A stretch of DNA of 64,000 nt from UBA1181 sp045226255 (GCA_045226255.1 JBGVCG010000029.1:15836-79835); one strand, 5' to 3'; counted from the stretch's first letter, positions 6,564 to 17,269 are shown. Notes: a model not told the origin generated them from the letters alone. Numbers and translations: made by a program.

Positions 6564-9500
6564 TTAAATCTTTCTACCCTGTTTTTGCGTCTCTTCCTGC
6601 GCATCCTCCTCAGGGGCGTTCTTCGCGGCGCTCTCCTTGATCTTGTTCGCCTTCTTCTCCATGTAGTCGGAGACAACCTCCTTGAAGAGGTCGAACTGGC
6701 TCGGAGCGTTCTTGTAGGTCTCCAAATCGACTTTCGGTGTTATCTTCTCCCATGAATTGACCTCCATCTTGGCGTATTTGGCGCTGTAATGCTCGCTTAC
6801 GGTCGATATGGTAACGTTGGTGTCGTATGGTCTCTTCGGGTCTATTTTGGCGTTCTTATCGCCGCTCTGGCTTTGCAGGTACTTCTCGACTTCCTGCGTC
6901 CGGTTCTCCGTGACGTACTTGTTCACGTTGAGCGCCACCTTGTTCGTGAGTCCGTCGATGCGGAGCGCTATGGTGCCGTTCTTGTCGTCCAAGGTAGGCA
7001 GCTTCATAAGGTCCTCCTTGCGGACCGTGAGCACCCTTACGGTGTTGGCGTAAGGCTGTCCGTTCTTGTAGGTCTTCGGGTCGGCGACCAAAAGGAGGTT
7101 AGGCACTCTCCTACCCTGCTCGTTCACCAGTTGTCCCTGCTCGTTGAGCTGGAGCTTGTTGGCCGTAAGGTACTTCTCGTCCGTACGCTTGGTGCAGATC
7201 GCCAACTTGACGTTGCCGAACGCATCCGCCTCGGGCAGTTCCTTCAATGCCTTGGAGGATAAAGCGACGTATATGTCCTCGACAGACTTGGCGAAGGATG
7301 TGCCGTCCTTCTTGCGGATATTGACCTCACGGGAGTTGGTGATGCAATCCCCCATGTCCTTGTTGTCGTAACGGATGGCCGGCACTTCATCCAGGTTCTG
7401 CTTCGTCTTGACGATGCGGTCGAAGCTGTTCACCACCTTGAACCTGCCCCTGATCATCATGTCCTCATCCTTGAGTTCCTTGTCCTTCAACAGGGCGGAC
7501 TTATTGTTCAGTTTGATGCCCGTCTCTCCCGAATAGGAGCCGACAGACAACGGAACGGCTTCCTTGGTGATGTCTATGCCCGCTTTTTCGGCCTTGGCCT
7601 TCAGGTCCTGAAGACTGACCTGAAACTCCATCAATGCGGCCGCATCGGCGAATTTGACGGTCTTGCCGTTCACCGTGGCGTCCTCGCCGTGTCTCTTGAC
7701 TATCACCTGAAGCGGGCTCTGGTTCTCCTTGGCCTGTTTGTTCTTGATGATGGCGAAGGAGAGGAAATCCTCACCGGATTGCGTCTTCCTCGCCCTCATC
7801 TTGTCCATCTTCTGCTCGATTGCGTTCAGGTCGAGCTGGATGCGGAACTTAGGGACGATGAGGTCAAGTTGGTTGCCCTGTGTGTCCTTGACACCCGCAT
7901 ACTGGGCATATCCCACCTTGACGAGTTCAGGGAGTTTGTTACCCGTCTCCTGTTTTTTCCCTTCAGGCTTCTTTTCCTCCACTTTCTCCTTCTTCTCCAC
8001 CTGTTTCTTCTCTACCTGTTTCTTTGTTTGCTCAACCTGTGCGGTTTGCTCCGCCTTGGCCGGTTTTTGTTCCTTCTTCCCCTCCGCCTTGCCGGGTTCC
8101 TCTTTCCCCGGGTTCCCCTTCTTCTGTCCTTCCTTCACTTCCGCCTTGGCGGTCTTCTTGCCGTCACCGCTTACAGTGGCGGCTATCTCATTATATTTAT
8201 CGTCGCCGAGGTGCATCCTCAGATTGAACTCCGTATTGGCGTTCAGGCGCTTCTGTAGCTTCTGGATGTTACCGATGTACTCCTTCACCTCCTTATTGCC
8301 TTCGGAGGATGGCTTCATGCGGTCGATCTCCTCCTGCATCTTCTTCTTCATCTTCTCCACGTCCGTGACGCTGCCTTCCATCAGGGAAAGCTCATAATCG
8401 ACATTTTCCCTTAACTCCATCCTCGTTTCGAGGTCGTCCAGGCCTATTTCCTGTGCGCTGACAAACCGCTGGAACTCTTCCAGGGTCTTGTCCATTTTGT
8501 CTTTTGTAATCTCCATGGTATCTTCTTTTTTTGGTTTAACATATTCCGCTGTCGGTTCGGAGGCGATGTTGTCGTCCCGTTCCACTTTGTTTCCCTTATC
8601 GTATCCTTTTTCCTCTTTCGGGAACGCTTTGTTGATTTCCTTCTCCGCCAACTCCCAGTTCTGGTCGTAAAGGGCTTCATTCAACGAATAGTGGCCGATG
8701 GTTTTAAAATGAGCGGTCACATAATACATCTTCTTGTAGTCCACGTCCTTCACCGCATCCTTGAAGTCCGATACGAGTTTCTCCATCTCCTCCCGCGAGA
8801 TGTTCTCTCCCGTCTTCTCTAACTTTTCCTGCACTCCCTCATAGATTTTTTTCCTTTCATTCATCGGTATATGGTGCATGATGGCGTTGTCATCGGTGTT
8901 CACGGCCAGATTTTTAGGCCTATCCCATCCAAAGTCATGCAATTGTTCCTTCACATCCTCCCTTTCTAAAAACTCGGGGAACCTGTCGTTCATAAATTCG
9001 ACGAACTCTTCCAGAGAATAGCGTTCCGATTCCCTGATGTCGATGCTGTTCAGTTGCAACGAGTATTTGTCGTGGGAAAAATCCCAAAGGATTCTCACGT
9101 CCATCTTATCGTCTAATTCTTCTTCCATAGTATCTTCATTTTTATGTTTATATTCCGCTGTCGGTTCGGAGGCGATGCCGCCTCCTTGATTCTCCTTGTC
9201 CTCCACGATTTCATATCCTTTCTTCTGGACTTCCTCGGCCGCCATGGCCGGAAGCTCCGGCTCCGCCACGGCCTCCGTGTCCATGTCGGCGTATTGGTAG
9301 TCCGGCATATTATCCAGACTGTAGTACTTGTCGTATGACGTGACGGCTTCCCCATCCTCCGGATTAGGGAATCCGAGTTCCCGCCACGTGATGATGTTGG
9401 TGTTCATCTGCTTCACCTCCTCGCCCTCTTCGGCTTTACTTTCCTCAGAGGAAGTGTTGCGCAGCTCGTCCAGCCTCTTCGAGTCGTCTTCGAGTTTCCT

Positions 9501-12500
9501 CTTCTCCGCCTCGGCGCTTGCATGGAACATATCCTTAATTTTGTCAAAAGATGTGACGATGTCGACCAGGCGCATGTTGTCCTTTGTCAGACGGGCGCCG
9601 AATCCGTCACTCATATTGTCGAGATAGGCGACAACCACATTGGCGTTCATCGCCATGTTGATGACCTTATCCACATCCTTCTCCTCGATTAGAAGGATAT
9701 CGTAGTCGGAATAGTTGTCCCTCTCCTCCTTGACATCCTCACCGATTTTCGCGGCCAATTCGCCGAGCGGATGCTTCATGTTAATGGCGTAGGCCTTCAT
9801 CTTGTCGACGTCCCTGACAAGAAGGAGCCTTTCGTCGTCAAGCGTGTTTTCGAGGTAGTTGATGACGCTCTTCACCTCGTCGTTCAGGTTGTCCTGTTTG
9901 AGCGCCCCCGACAGGATGGCGATGTCGGATCTCATCCTCTCCATCTCCTCCTGCTTAGGGAAGACCTCGTTCTTCTTCTGTTGCAGGAGCAGGTTCTGTA
10001 TGGTGGATTCGATGTCGTCCAGTTTGGTCGTTATCGATTTCTTCCTCTCGCCTACCGACAGGCACAGGTTATTCATTACCCTTCCCATGCTTTCGGCGTC
10101 CTGATGGAAGGTCTTGATGTCGATGTTCTTCACGAGGGCGAGGTTCCTCCTCTCCTTTTCCGTGAGGTCCGAGTCGTACAACTTGGTTATCTCGACGGTG
10201 TAGCCGTCTTTCTTGCTGCCCTGCAGCATGGCTGTCAGGCCGTAGGCCTCGAACTTCTTACTGAGGAACGCCTTGGATTCGATGGACCTGGCAATCTCCT
10301 CGATCATGGCGCGCCCAAGTTCCTTGGACGTGATGTACATGGTTCCATCGAACTTCACCCTGAAAGGGTATTTGCCCTGCTCGTCCTTCGTGAATCCCTT
10401 GTCCGAAAGCGCGCGGGCGAGACGGTCGATGACGTATCTCTGGCCTATGTACTCCTCCTTGGTCATCTGCGTCAATTGGAGGTTACGGTTGATGTTGTAT
10501 TTATATGATTCGAATCCTTTTTTCTCCGACGCGAGCATCTGGTATTGTTTGGTGAGTTTGTTCAGCACCATCGTGGTGTTGTCGCCCGTGGCGGAGGCGA
10601 GCAGTTCCTGGAATATCTCGGATTCCAGTTCCGTGTCGCTCTTCCCCTCGTCGAAGCGGTTGCCCTTGAAGTTGGAGTCGGTGATCTGCTCTATCATACG
10701 CTGTTTTGCGAAGATGAGCCCGTACTTCTTGGCATCCGTGGAACGTTCCTTGACATATAGGTAGACGGGCACGTTGTTGTCGAGGAACTGCTTCGCAAAC
10801 TCGTTGCCCTGTCGGACCACCCTGCCCGTCTTCTGTATCATGCCGCTCGGCGTCCAGTTCACATCGAGCATATGAGCCGCGCAGGCTCTCTTCTGCACGT
10901 TGACGCCCGTGCCGAGCTTCTGAGTCGAACCGAGCACGATGCGGACATCGCCGTCGTTGACTCTTTCGAAGAAGGAGGCGCGGTCCTTCTCCTTGACGGT
11001 GTTGATGTCAACTATCTCCTTGGCCGGTATGCCGTAGCGCTGGGAGAGGATCTGCTTGATGTCGGTGTAGAGGTTGTAATCGCCGTTCTGGTAGCTGTCC
11101 GAGAAGATGAGCTGCGTACCCTTGGCGAATTGTGTATCCTTGTATATCCTGGCAACATTCTTGGCCACGTAGTCGACCTTGTTGTGTATCGTTCCGAATT
11201 CCTCGTCGTCGAGACCGAGCATCTTATGCGTGAGGGAGGCTTTCGTGCCCTTGGAAAGGGTCACGAGTGATCTGGCCGAAAAACTCTTTTCGGTCAGATG
11301 GACGTCGAGGACCTCGGAATGGCCGGTGTCCATGATATTCTTCAGCTCCTCGAAGATGGCCGCGTCGACCTTGCTGTCGAACGGCACGATGACCTGCCTG
11401 TAGAGCGCCTTCGGCTTGTCCACCACTAGCTTCTTCTCGATGAGGTCCTTCTCCGTGATGACATCGGCGAAGCCCCTGTATGCGGTGAGCAGCGGTTGCA
11501 GGTTGATGAAGCTCCGGAACCTCTCGACGAGTTTGGATCTGCCCAGCTCGTCGGGTTCCCAGTCGCTCTGCCTTTGTGCGAAAACGTCCGCCCATTTGTC
11601 GAAGCAGTTGATTCCCTGCTTCTTTAATATGTTAGGTACGAGATAGACCTGCCAGTTGTAGAGTTCGGCCAACGAGTTGGATATCGGCGTGCCGGTGGCG
11701 AAGATGACGCCCTTGTCGCCTCCGTTCTTCTCCTGTATGTCCCGCACCGCCATGAAGAGGTGGCTGGCGCGCTTGGAGTTGCTGTCGGCGTTGATGCCCT
11801 TCACCTTGTCGTGCGACGTCTGGAAGAGCAGGTTCTTGAAAAGATGCGCCTCGTCCACGGCCAAGTTATCGAAACCGAGCTCCGTCCAGGATATCTCATC
11901 CTTGGAGAGCTTCTCGTTCTCGTTCTCAAGCTCGTTGCGCAGGTTCTCCTCCATCTTGTCGAGCTTCTTGCGTTCGGCCGGGGAGAGCCCACCAGTCTCC
12001 TCCCTCGCCTTGAGTTCCCTGATGGTCTCTATCTGCCATGCCACGAACATCTCGCGGAAACGGTCCTCGTGCTTGATCTTGTTGAACTGGTCGTGCGTCA
12101 GTATCACGATGTCCGCGTCGGAATGCTTGATGCGGTTCAGGAAGATGTTCCTGTTCTCCTTGTCGAAATCCTTTTCGCCGGGATAGAGTATCTTGGCGTC
12201 AGGATACGCGTTCTGTATCTCGCCGGCTATCTGCGAGGCGTTGGCCTTCATGGTCAGAAGGCAGCACTTGGTCGCGATGCCGAGCCGTATGCGCTCCATC
12301 ATGGTCATGCCCATCGCGAGTGTCTTGCCAGCTCCCACGGCGTGGTGCATGAGCAGGTCGTTGTTGGTGAGTCCCCTCGCCACAACGTTCTTCTGGTGCT
12401 CCCTCGGTGTCTTGGTGCAACCTTCGAGCGAGACGCGCATATTGTCCCAGTTGGTCGCCACGTACTGGTTGAAGCGTCTGTTGAAGTTGTCCTCTATGTC

Positions 12501-15500
12501 GTCCATGTAACCTTGCGAAGCCTTGGTGTGCACCCACGTCTCGAACATTTCCCTGATTTCCCTCACCTTCGTGTTGGCTATCAGCGTAAGGGACTCGTTG
12601 ACGATCGAGTTGCCGTCCTCGTCCTTGTCGGTCACCTTGATGTGCGAGTCGTTGAACGCCGCGTCTATGATCCTGCGGGCGTTGCAGTCGGGACGGCGCA
12701 CGTCGTAGCTACGGAGCAGGTTCTGCTCCTTCTGCGTGAAGGAGACGTTCCATGAGTGGTTCTCGTTGTAGCTGATGTCGCATTTCATCCTCCTGAGTTC
12801 AGATTGCGAGGTCACGTTCATGAGCTCCGTCATGATGAAATTCTGGTAAGCGGCCACGGGAACGATGTCCGTTCCCATGTTGATGATAATCTCGTCGATG
12901 CCTATCCTCTTCGGAAGCACCTTTTCGAGGGCTTCCACGTTCTTATTATAGGTGTCGTCACCCATGGCGGCCAGACGGGCGGCTTCGAGTTTGTCGCCGA
13001 TGTGTCCGCTCAGGTATATGTTGTAGAGTTCGTATCGCTCCGTCTCCGGATTCTTGAATATGAGCCCGTCGCATTTTTCGAGCCAATCCTCCCCCAGCCT
13101 ACTGCGCAGGAAGGCGGTGTCGATTCTACCGCTCTTGGCGAAGGAATGGAACACGAGGTCGGATGGATCGTTGGATTCGATGTCGGATGGCGCGCGGTTG
13201 ATGGTCCTGTGCCTGAATATGTCCGATTTGGTTATGATGAGCTCCGTCTTATTCTTGCCTGTGAGGCTCTCCCTCTTCTTGCAGTTCTCCAGGGCGAGCA
13301 TCTTGATGAAGTCGGGTTTGTCGTCGCTAAGGCGACGGCGCACCTTGTCCTCATTGAGGCTGCCGTATTTGAAGACGAAGCTGTCGTATGTCGTGTTAAG
13401 GTCCTTTCTTAGTTCTTCGGCGTTCGGATAGTCGTTTATGTCCGCCTTGATGAGGTCGTTGTAGACCTTCTTCAAAGCCACATAATCGGCGCATATCTGC
13501 TCGTTCATGTCGAGGACGGGTTTCTCCTCCGTCTCCTCGACTTCCTGCGCCTGAAGGGCTTCTATGTCGTTCTTCTGCTTGTAGTCGGTTATGATATGGC
13601 GGATGAGTTCCTCCGCCTTGGCGGCGATCTCGTCCAAGCCCAGCTGGCTGTTGTAGGTGACACCACGGAAGGCCTCCTCGGGATGGCCGATGATGTTCTC
13701 CGGGTGGTTGACGAAGTATTCGTTCACCTTGTAGCTGACCGTGTCGTTCTCCTCAAGCGTCCGCACGGTTGTCTTGACGAACGCCTCGGAGTGGCTTTTC
13801 CTCTCCCCTTCCCTCTTCTTCTGGAAGATGAGGAAATCGGTGTTGACGGAGGTGTCCGGGAAGATTCCGGACGGGAACCTGACCGCACCGACGAAGTTCA
13901 TCTTCTCCTGCATCAGTTCGCGGTTCTCCTCGTACTTGGACGCGTTCAGGAAGCTGGTCGTGGACAGGCAGACCATCAGACCGCCCGGCTGGGTCTGCTC
14001 CATCATCTTGAGGGGGAAGTAGCCCGTGAGGTTGTTGAGCGCCCTCACGTAGCGCTTGTCGGGACTGTTGTTGAATTTCTTGTCGGCCACTTTGAGTCCG
14101 TCCACGAACGGCATGTTCGTGAGCGTGACGGTGTAGCGTCCTACCTCGGCGTTCTCTATCCTCGACAGGATGACGTTGGCCGATGGGTTGAGCATCTTAT
14201 TGATGAGTCCCGTCACGATGTTCGGCTCGACGCAGGTCACGTCGAAGCCGGATATGAGGTCACGCTCGAAAGAGTGCAGCATATTGCCTGTTCCCGCCGA
14301 TGGTTCGAGCAGTTTACCTTCCTTGACACCGAACTCGCCCAGGATGACTCCTCCGAGCCGGGCTACCTGTTTCGGTGTCCAGTAGTCGTACTTCCCTTCG
14401 GATATGAAGGATCCTATGAGGTATTTGGTCACCGTCAAACTAAAGGTGCTCTCATAGTTGCCCCAAGGGATCGGCTTGCCGCCAATGTCCGTCTTCTCGT
14501 TGAAGCCGTAGAGGTTGATCGAGCCCGCCATGTAGGCTTGGTGCAACGCCTTGGTGAGTTTGAAGACGGCTCCGTCGATGTCCACATCGGTGTTCTTCTC
14601 ATCCACCTGGTTCTTCACGCCGTTCTTCGCCTCCGTTATCTCCTCGTCGGAGATGAGCCCGTCCTTCTTCAGTTCCTCGAAGGTGCCCTCCGCTATGCGT
14701 CTGTAGTTCCAATCGAGCAGGCGGGAGTGCTGCACCACGAATCTTGTGGTCAGACCGCCGAATCCGGTGAAGCGTTTCAGCGTCTCCTGTTCCTGTGGGG
14801 TCGGTTTGATGCCGCCCCGCTCGATGATGTCGGCGAGCGTGGCGATCGCCTTCACGTTCGCCTTGTATGCGGCGAGCGTGCCGGCTTTCGGTACCTGCAC
14901 GTCATGCTCGGAGTCGATGTAGGCGTCCTCGTTGAAGATGGTACGCTCCGTTGGAGCGGCGGCATCCTCTACATCTACAACGTCTTGACGTGTTCTATCA
15001 CCATCTCCCTGACGGTCGATTCCGCTTGGGATTCGGGCATCCACTTCTCCATTTCGACGCGCTGGCGCCGGAAGGCCATCGACTCCTCCACGCACCACAG
15101 CAGGTCGTATGTCCTCGTCAGTTCCGGACGGAGTTCCGCCAAGGCTATGTACATCGTCTCGGCTTCGTCCGGGATGAGCGCTTCCTTGGCCACTATCGAC
15201 GCCACCTCCGTCAGACGGAGTTGTTCGTCCTCCTCCTTGTCCCACCCGTCGAGATCCTTCAGAAATAGCTCCGTTATCTCCGTCATCTCCTGTCTTACTT
15301 GGGCGGGGGTTAGATGCGGTCGCCTGCGGAGAAGGGACCATATCTGGTTCTCGCCTATCAGATCCAGCGACCTGCGGCTTTGGTTCACCGCCCTCATTAT
15401 CGTGCTGAAGCCCGCCATCTGCTTGGCCAGCTCCTGTCCGTATGTCTTGGACTTCAGTTCCAATATCTTTTCTTCGTCCATGGTCATTATTTTTTAAGTT

Positions 15501-16571
15501 GTTATTCTTCTTATTATCGTCATTCCCTTCTTCGGCGAATTGCAGAAGAAGCTGGGAAGGGTGCCTGCGGGAAGGTACCGGACCCAGCGTCGGTCTTGCC
15601 GGCGCCAGCGGTTCCTCCGCTGGGGTGATCGTCACCGGGTCCGCCTCGAACGGCCCGTCGTTCGCCCTGACGGTCAGTTCGTCATCGTAGGGACTCGAAG
15701 AGTTGTCCGTGACGACGGAATCGGTATTGTCGGCGCCAGTCCTGAAGCCGTTGTTGATGAACCTATCCGACGGAGTCGCGTAGGTCATGAAGAGGATGGC
15801 GTCCTCCGTGATGTTACCGTTGATGTGGTTGGACCAGCGTCTTAGGTCGTCGAAGGTGATTTCCTCCTGTCTTCCGACGACCATGCCTATATCACGCAAT
15901 AGGATCTGCGCCTCGCTCTGGCGGAAGGGGAGGATGTAGGATATGGCGTAGGTGTTGCGGTAGCTGTCCTCCGGCTGTTTGACCTCCTCGATGCTCGCTA
16001 TCGTCCTGCCGTAGCCGTCCACGACGGCGTTATGGAGTCCCCTCTTCGCGTCCTCCTTCGATATGATGCGGAATCCGTTATATAGTGCCTCCTTGCCCAC
16101 CTTGGGCGGGAACATCCGCATCAGGTTCCACTGGTCGAGGAATGTGTTGATGCGGTCAAGATGGTATTTATCATCCGCCACGTCTTTTTTTATCTGTGTC
16201 AGGGTGGCTCCGCACAGGAGTCTTACTTCTACGTAGTTCTCTTTGGGTAGTGAGAGAATGGCTGGAACTTTCTTCCCGAACGTCTTTACGAACAATGAAC
16301 CTGTTTTAGGGAATAAAAATTGTTTCTGCAGATCCAATTTTTCTTCACCGTCTTTTAAAGAACGGTTATGCTTCACCACCAGATTCTGCAACCTGACGGA
16401 GAAAAACTCATCCCCTTTCGGAACCAGGTAATAACGGTCGGGTTTGGCATTGATGGCATTCAACAGAAATTTACCCTCATAGGAATCCCTGTTTAAAAGC
16501 GCGAATCGGTCTTTAAGACTCGAAAAGCCGATCGTAGCAATGCTGTTTATGAAATCCAGTACATTATTCAT
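6564..16571 (-). CDS. giant N6-methylase-like / SNF2-like helicase protein, 3335 aa
   Basis: Uninterrupted frame. Order: N-terminal domain (1-270); Pro/Gly/Asp-rich linker (300-560); methyltransferase-like domain with LLEPSAGTGNM (about 754, motif I) and TNMPF (about 818) in place of the NPPY/F catalytic motif; helicase with AVGAGKT (about 1409), DEAH (about 1572), ATGTPISNS and TGRVVRQGN (about 1920); long coiled coils (1950-2400); cassettes joined by repeated IASEPTAEY (2465-2790); Lys/Glu-rich repeats (2804-2870); and an unknown C-terminal domain ending in a basic tail. Related giant proteins are known on Bacteroidetes plasmids and conjugative elements, where anti-restriction or DNA processing in the recipient is suspected. 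The altered NPPF makes methylation uncertain. The gene overlaps the 222-aa gene upstream by 8 bp, which supports the start. Confidence 0.85.
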   Translation of the reverse strand: MNNVLDFINSIATIGFSSLKDRFALLNRDSYEGKFLLNAINAKPDRYYLVPKGDEFFSVRLQNLVVKHNRSLKDGEEKLDLQKQFLFPKTGSLFVKTFGKKVPAILSLPKENYVEVRLLCGATLTQIKKDVADDKYHLDRINTFLDQWNLMRMFPPKVGKEALYNGFRIISKEDAKRGLHNAVVDGYGRTIASIEEVKQPEDSYRNTYAISYILPFRQSEAQILLRDIGMVVGRQEEITFDDLRRWSNHINGNITEDAILFMTYATPSDRFINNGFRTGADNTDSVVTDNSSSPYDDELTVRANDGPFEADPVTITPAEEPLAPARPTLGPVPSRRHPSQLLLQFAEEGNDDNKKNNNLKNNDHGRRKDIGTEVQDIRTGAGQADGGLQHDNEGGEPKPQVAGSDRREPDMVPSPQATASNPRPSKTGDDGDNGAISEGSRRVGQGGGRTTPSDGGGVDSGQGSAHPGRSRDDVHSLGGTPSGTDEDIRPAVVRGGVDGLPAPARRNGEVDARIPSGIDRQGDGDRTRQDVVDVEDAAAPTERTIFNEDAYIDSEHDVQVPKAGTLAAYKANVKAIATLADIIERGGIKPTPQEQETLKRFTGFGGLTTRFVVQHSRLLDWNYRRIAEGTFEELKKDGLISDEEITEAKNGVKNQVDEKNTDVDIDGAVFKLTKALHQAYMAGSINLYGFNEKTDIGGKPIPWGNYESTFSLTVTKYLIGSFISEGKYDYWTPKQVARLGGVILGEFGVKEGKLLEPSAGTGNMLHSFERDLISGFDVTCVEPNIVTGLINKMLNPSANVILSRIENAEVGRYTVTLTNMPFVDGLKVADKKFNNSPDKRYVRALNNLTGYFPLKMMEQTQPGGLMVCLSTTSFLNASKYEENRELMQEKMNFVGAVRFPSGIFPDTSVNTDFLIFQKKREGERKSHSEAFVKTTVRTLEENDTVSYKVNEYFVNHPENIIGHPEEAFRGVTYNSQLGLDEIAAKAEELIRHIITDYKQKNDIEALQAQEVEETEEKPVLDMNEQICADYVALKKVYNDLIKADINDYPNAEELRKDLNTTYDSFVFKYGSLNEDKVRRRLSDDKPDFIKMLALENCKKRESLTGKNKTELIITKSDIFRHRTINRAPSDIESNDPSDLVFHSFAKSGRIDTAFLRSRLGEDWLEKCDGLIFKNPETERYELYNIYLSGHIGDKLEAARLAAMGDDTYNKNVEALEKVLPKRIGIDEIIINMGTDIVPVAAYQNFIMTELMNVTSQSELRRMKCDISYNENHSWNVSFTQKEQNLLRSYDVRRPDCNARRIIDAAFNDSHIKVTDKDEDGNSIVNESLTLIANTKVREIREMFETWVHTKASQGYMDDIEDNFNRRFNQYVATNWDNMRVSLEGCTKTPREHQKNVVARGLTNNDLLMHHAVGAGKTLAMGMTMMERIRLGIATKCCLLTMKANASQIAGEIQNAYPDAKILYPGEKDFDKENRNIFLNRIKHSDADIVILTHDQFNKIKHEDRFREMFVAWQIETIRELKAREETGGLSPAERKKLDKMEENLRNELENENEKLSKDEISWTELGFDNLAVDEAHLFKNLLFQTSHDKVKGINADSNSKRASHLFMAVRDIQEKNGGDKGVIFATGTPISNSLAELYNWQVYLVPNILKKQGINCFDKWADVFAQRQSDWEPDELGRSKLVERFRSFINLQPLLTAYRGFADVITEKDLIEKKLVVDKPKALYRQVIVPFDSKVDAAIFEELKNIMDTGHSEVLDVHLTEKSFSARSLVTLSKGTKASLTHKMLGLDDEEFGTIHNKVDYVAKNVARIYKDTQFAKGTQLIFSDSYQNGDYNLYTDIKQILSQRYGIPAKEIVDINTVKEKDRASFFERVNDGDVRIVLGSTQKLGTGVNVQKRACAAHMLDVNWTPSGMIQKTGRVVRQGNEFAKQFLDNNVPVYLYVKERSTDAKKYGLIFAKQRMIEQITDSNFKGNRFDEGKSDTELESEIFQELLASATGDNTTMVLNKLTKQYQMLASEKKGFESYKYNINRNLQLTQMTKEEYIGQRYVIDRLARALSDKGFTKDEQGKYPFRVKFDGTMYITSKELGRAMIEEIARSIESKAFLSKKFEAYGLTAMLQGSKKDGYTVEITKLYDSDLTEKERRNLALVKNIDIKTFHQDAESMGRVMNNLCLSVGERKKSITTKLDDIESTIQNLLLQQKKNEVFPKQEEMERMRSDIAILSGALKQDNLNDEVKSVINYLENTLDDERLLLVRDVDKMKAYAINMKHPLGELAAKIGEDVKEERDNYSDYDILLIEEKDVDKVINMAMNANVVVAYLDNMSDGFGARLTKDNMRLVDIVTSFDKIKDMFHASAEAEKRKLEDDSKRLDELRNTSSEESKAEEGEEVKQMNTNIITWRELGFPNPEDGEAVTSYDKYYSLDNMPDYQYADMDTEAVAEPELPAMAAEEVQKKGYEIVEDKENQGGGIASEPTAEYKHKNEDTMEEELDDKMDVRILWDFSHDKYSLQLNSIDIRESERYSLEEFVEFMNDRFPEFLEREDVKEQLHDFGWDRPKNLAVNTDDNAIMHHIPMNERKKIYEGVQEKLEKTGENISREEMEKLVSDFKDAVKDVDYKKMYYVTAHFKTIGHYSLNEALYDQNWELAEKEINKAFPKEEKGYDKGNKVERDDNIASEPTAEYVKPKKEDTMEITKDKMDKTLEEFQRFVSAQEIGLDDLETRMELRENVDYELSLMEGSVTDVEKMKKKMQEEIDRMKPSSEGNKEVKEYIGNIQKLQKRLNANTEFNLRMHLGDDKYNEIAATVSGDGKKTAKAEVKEGQKKGNPGKEEPGKAEGKKEQKPAKAEQTAQVEQTKKQVEKKQVEKKEKVEEKKPEGKKQETGNKLPELVKVGYAQYAGVKDTQGNQLDLIVPKFRIQLDLNAIEQKMDKMRARKTQSGEDFLSFAIIKNKQAKENQSPLQVIVKRHGEDATVNGKTVKFADAAALMEFQVSLQDLKAKAEKAGIDITKEAVPLSVGSYSGETGIKLNNKSALLKDKELKDEDMMIRGRFKVVNSFDRIVKTKQNLDEVPAIRYDNKDMGDCITNSREVNIRKKDGTSFAKSVEDIYVALSSKALKELPEADAFGNVKLAICTKRTDEKYLTANKLQLNEQGQLVNEQGRRVPNLLLVADPKTYKNGQPYANTVRVLTVRKEDLMKLPTLDDKNGTIALRIDGLTNKVALNVNKYVTENRTQEVEKYLQSQSGDKNAKIDPKRPYDTNVTISTVSEHYSAKYAKMEVNSWEKITPKVDLETYKNAPSQFDLFKEVVSDYMEKKANKIKESAAKNAPEEDAQEETQKQGRKI
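8542..8568 (-). repeat. 27-bp in-frame direct repeat, copy 1
   Basis: Identical to 9151-9177 and encodes IASEPTAEY. The two copies are 609 bp (203 codons) apart inside the giant gene. Confidence 0.9.
9151..9177 (-). repeat. 27-bp in-frame direct repeat, copy 2
   Basis: Second copy of the IASEPTAEY-coding repeat. Both copies are followed in the protein by EDTME and then a new domain that resembles the start of an independent protein. Confidence 0.9.
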
Positions 16572-17232
16572 AGGCCTTGCATAATTTGTTTACCACGTTC
16601 TCGTCCAGGACGTTCACTTGTAGCTGACGGTAGATGTCCAAGGCTCCCGCCACAAGTGTTTCAGGCTCGACCTTGCTGGTGTCTTTCGCATCCTCCAAGA
16701 GGATGAGCAGTTCCACCTGTTTCTTGTCGAGTTCATCGTTGTTGATAGAGTCAATTGCGGCGATTATCTCATTACCTTTTTTAATCATCTTCTTCATTAA
16801 TTCGACGATTCTCCTTATCTCAGTATCATATAGGATTTCGATATAAGAGACTATATCAAACTCCGTCGAATCCTTCGGTTCGCCCTCAATCGGAATTTTG
16901 TCAATTTCCTTGTTATATTCGTCCATCAAATCCATCAGTCTATTATACTTATCGATCAACGTATTCGCATGTTCGAATGTGAATGTTTTGATGTCAGCGG
17001 TTTTTCTCTTATCCGTGTCCAAACATTCGTAGAACACATTGAACTCACGGATGGGTTCGCTGTTCATGAGGATCTCGTATAATTCCTTCGCCACCACATT
17101 AAAACAGAAATACCTTTCATCGAACTCTTCCGTTAGAGTCTTCGGAAACTTGGACAAGTCCCTGTCTCCGAAGAATTTGTCGAATTCCTTTTCGATGAAT
17201 TCCTGAGCGTTCTTATATTTCATTTCTTCCAT
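16564..17232 (-). CDS. hypothetical helical protein, 222 aa, tandem paralogue B
   Basis: All-helical acidic protein. It shares with its upstream neighbour (17270-17935) the N-terminal DKFFGDRDLSKFPKTLTEEF, the central PIEGEPKDSTE and a nearly identical end (GALDIYRQLQVNVLDENVVNKL). The middle thirds are diverged. No known family. The leader is a variant of the dispersed motif, CTAACGCTAAAATTTTCAG, two bases off the sRNA complement. It overlaps the start of the giant methylase/helicase gene by 8 bp, suggesting coupled translation and a role as its partner. Confidence 0.75.
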   Translation of the reverse strand: MEEMKYKNAQEFIEKEFDKFFGDRDLSKFPKTLTEEFDERYFCFNVVAKELYEILMNSEPIREFNVFYECLDTDKRKTADIKTFTFEHANTLIDKYNRLMDLMDEYNKEIDKIPIEGEPKDSTEFDIVSYIEILYDTEIRRIVELMKKMIKKGNEIIAAIDSINNDELDKKQVELLILLEDAKDTSKVEPETLVAGALDIYRQLQVNVLDENVVNKLCKAYE

Positions 17233-17235
17233 AAG

Positions 17236-17254
17236 CTGAAAATTTTAGCGTTAG
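17236..17254 (-). promoter_or_regulatory. variant leader motif
   Basis: CTAACGCTAAAATTTTCAG on the mRNA strand. Two central mismatches, but it is extended through the TTTTCAG part of the sRNA complement. Confidence 0.4.
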
Positions 17255-17269
17255 TTAATAATGGGAGGT

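Noticed and set aside
13596..15497. Long rightward open frame (633 codons) opposite the giant methylase/helicase gene
   Set aside because: Antisense to a well-supported coding frame. The translation is low-complexity (His/Arg/Val/Leu-rich) without domains, a usual side effect of GC-biased third codon positions on the other strand.
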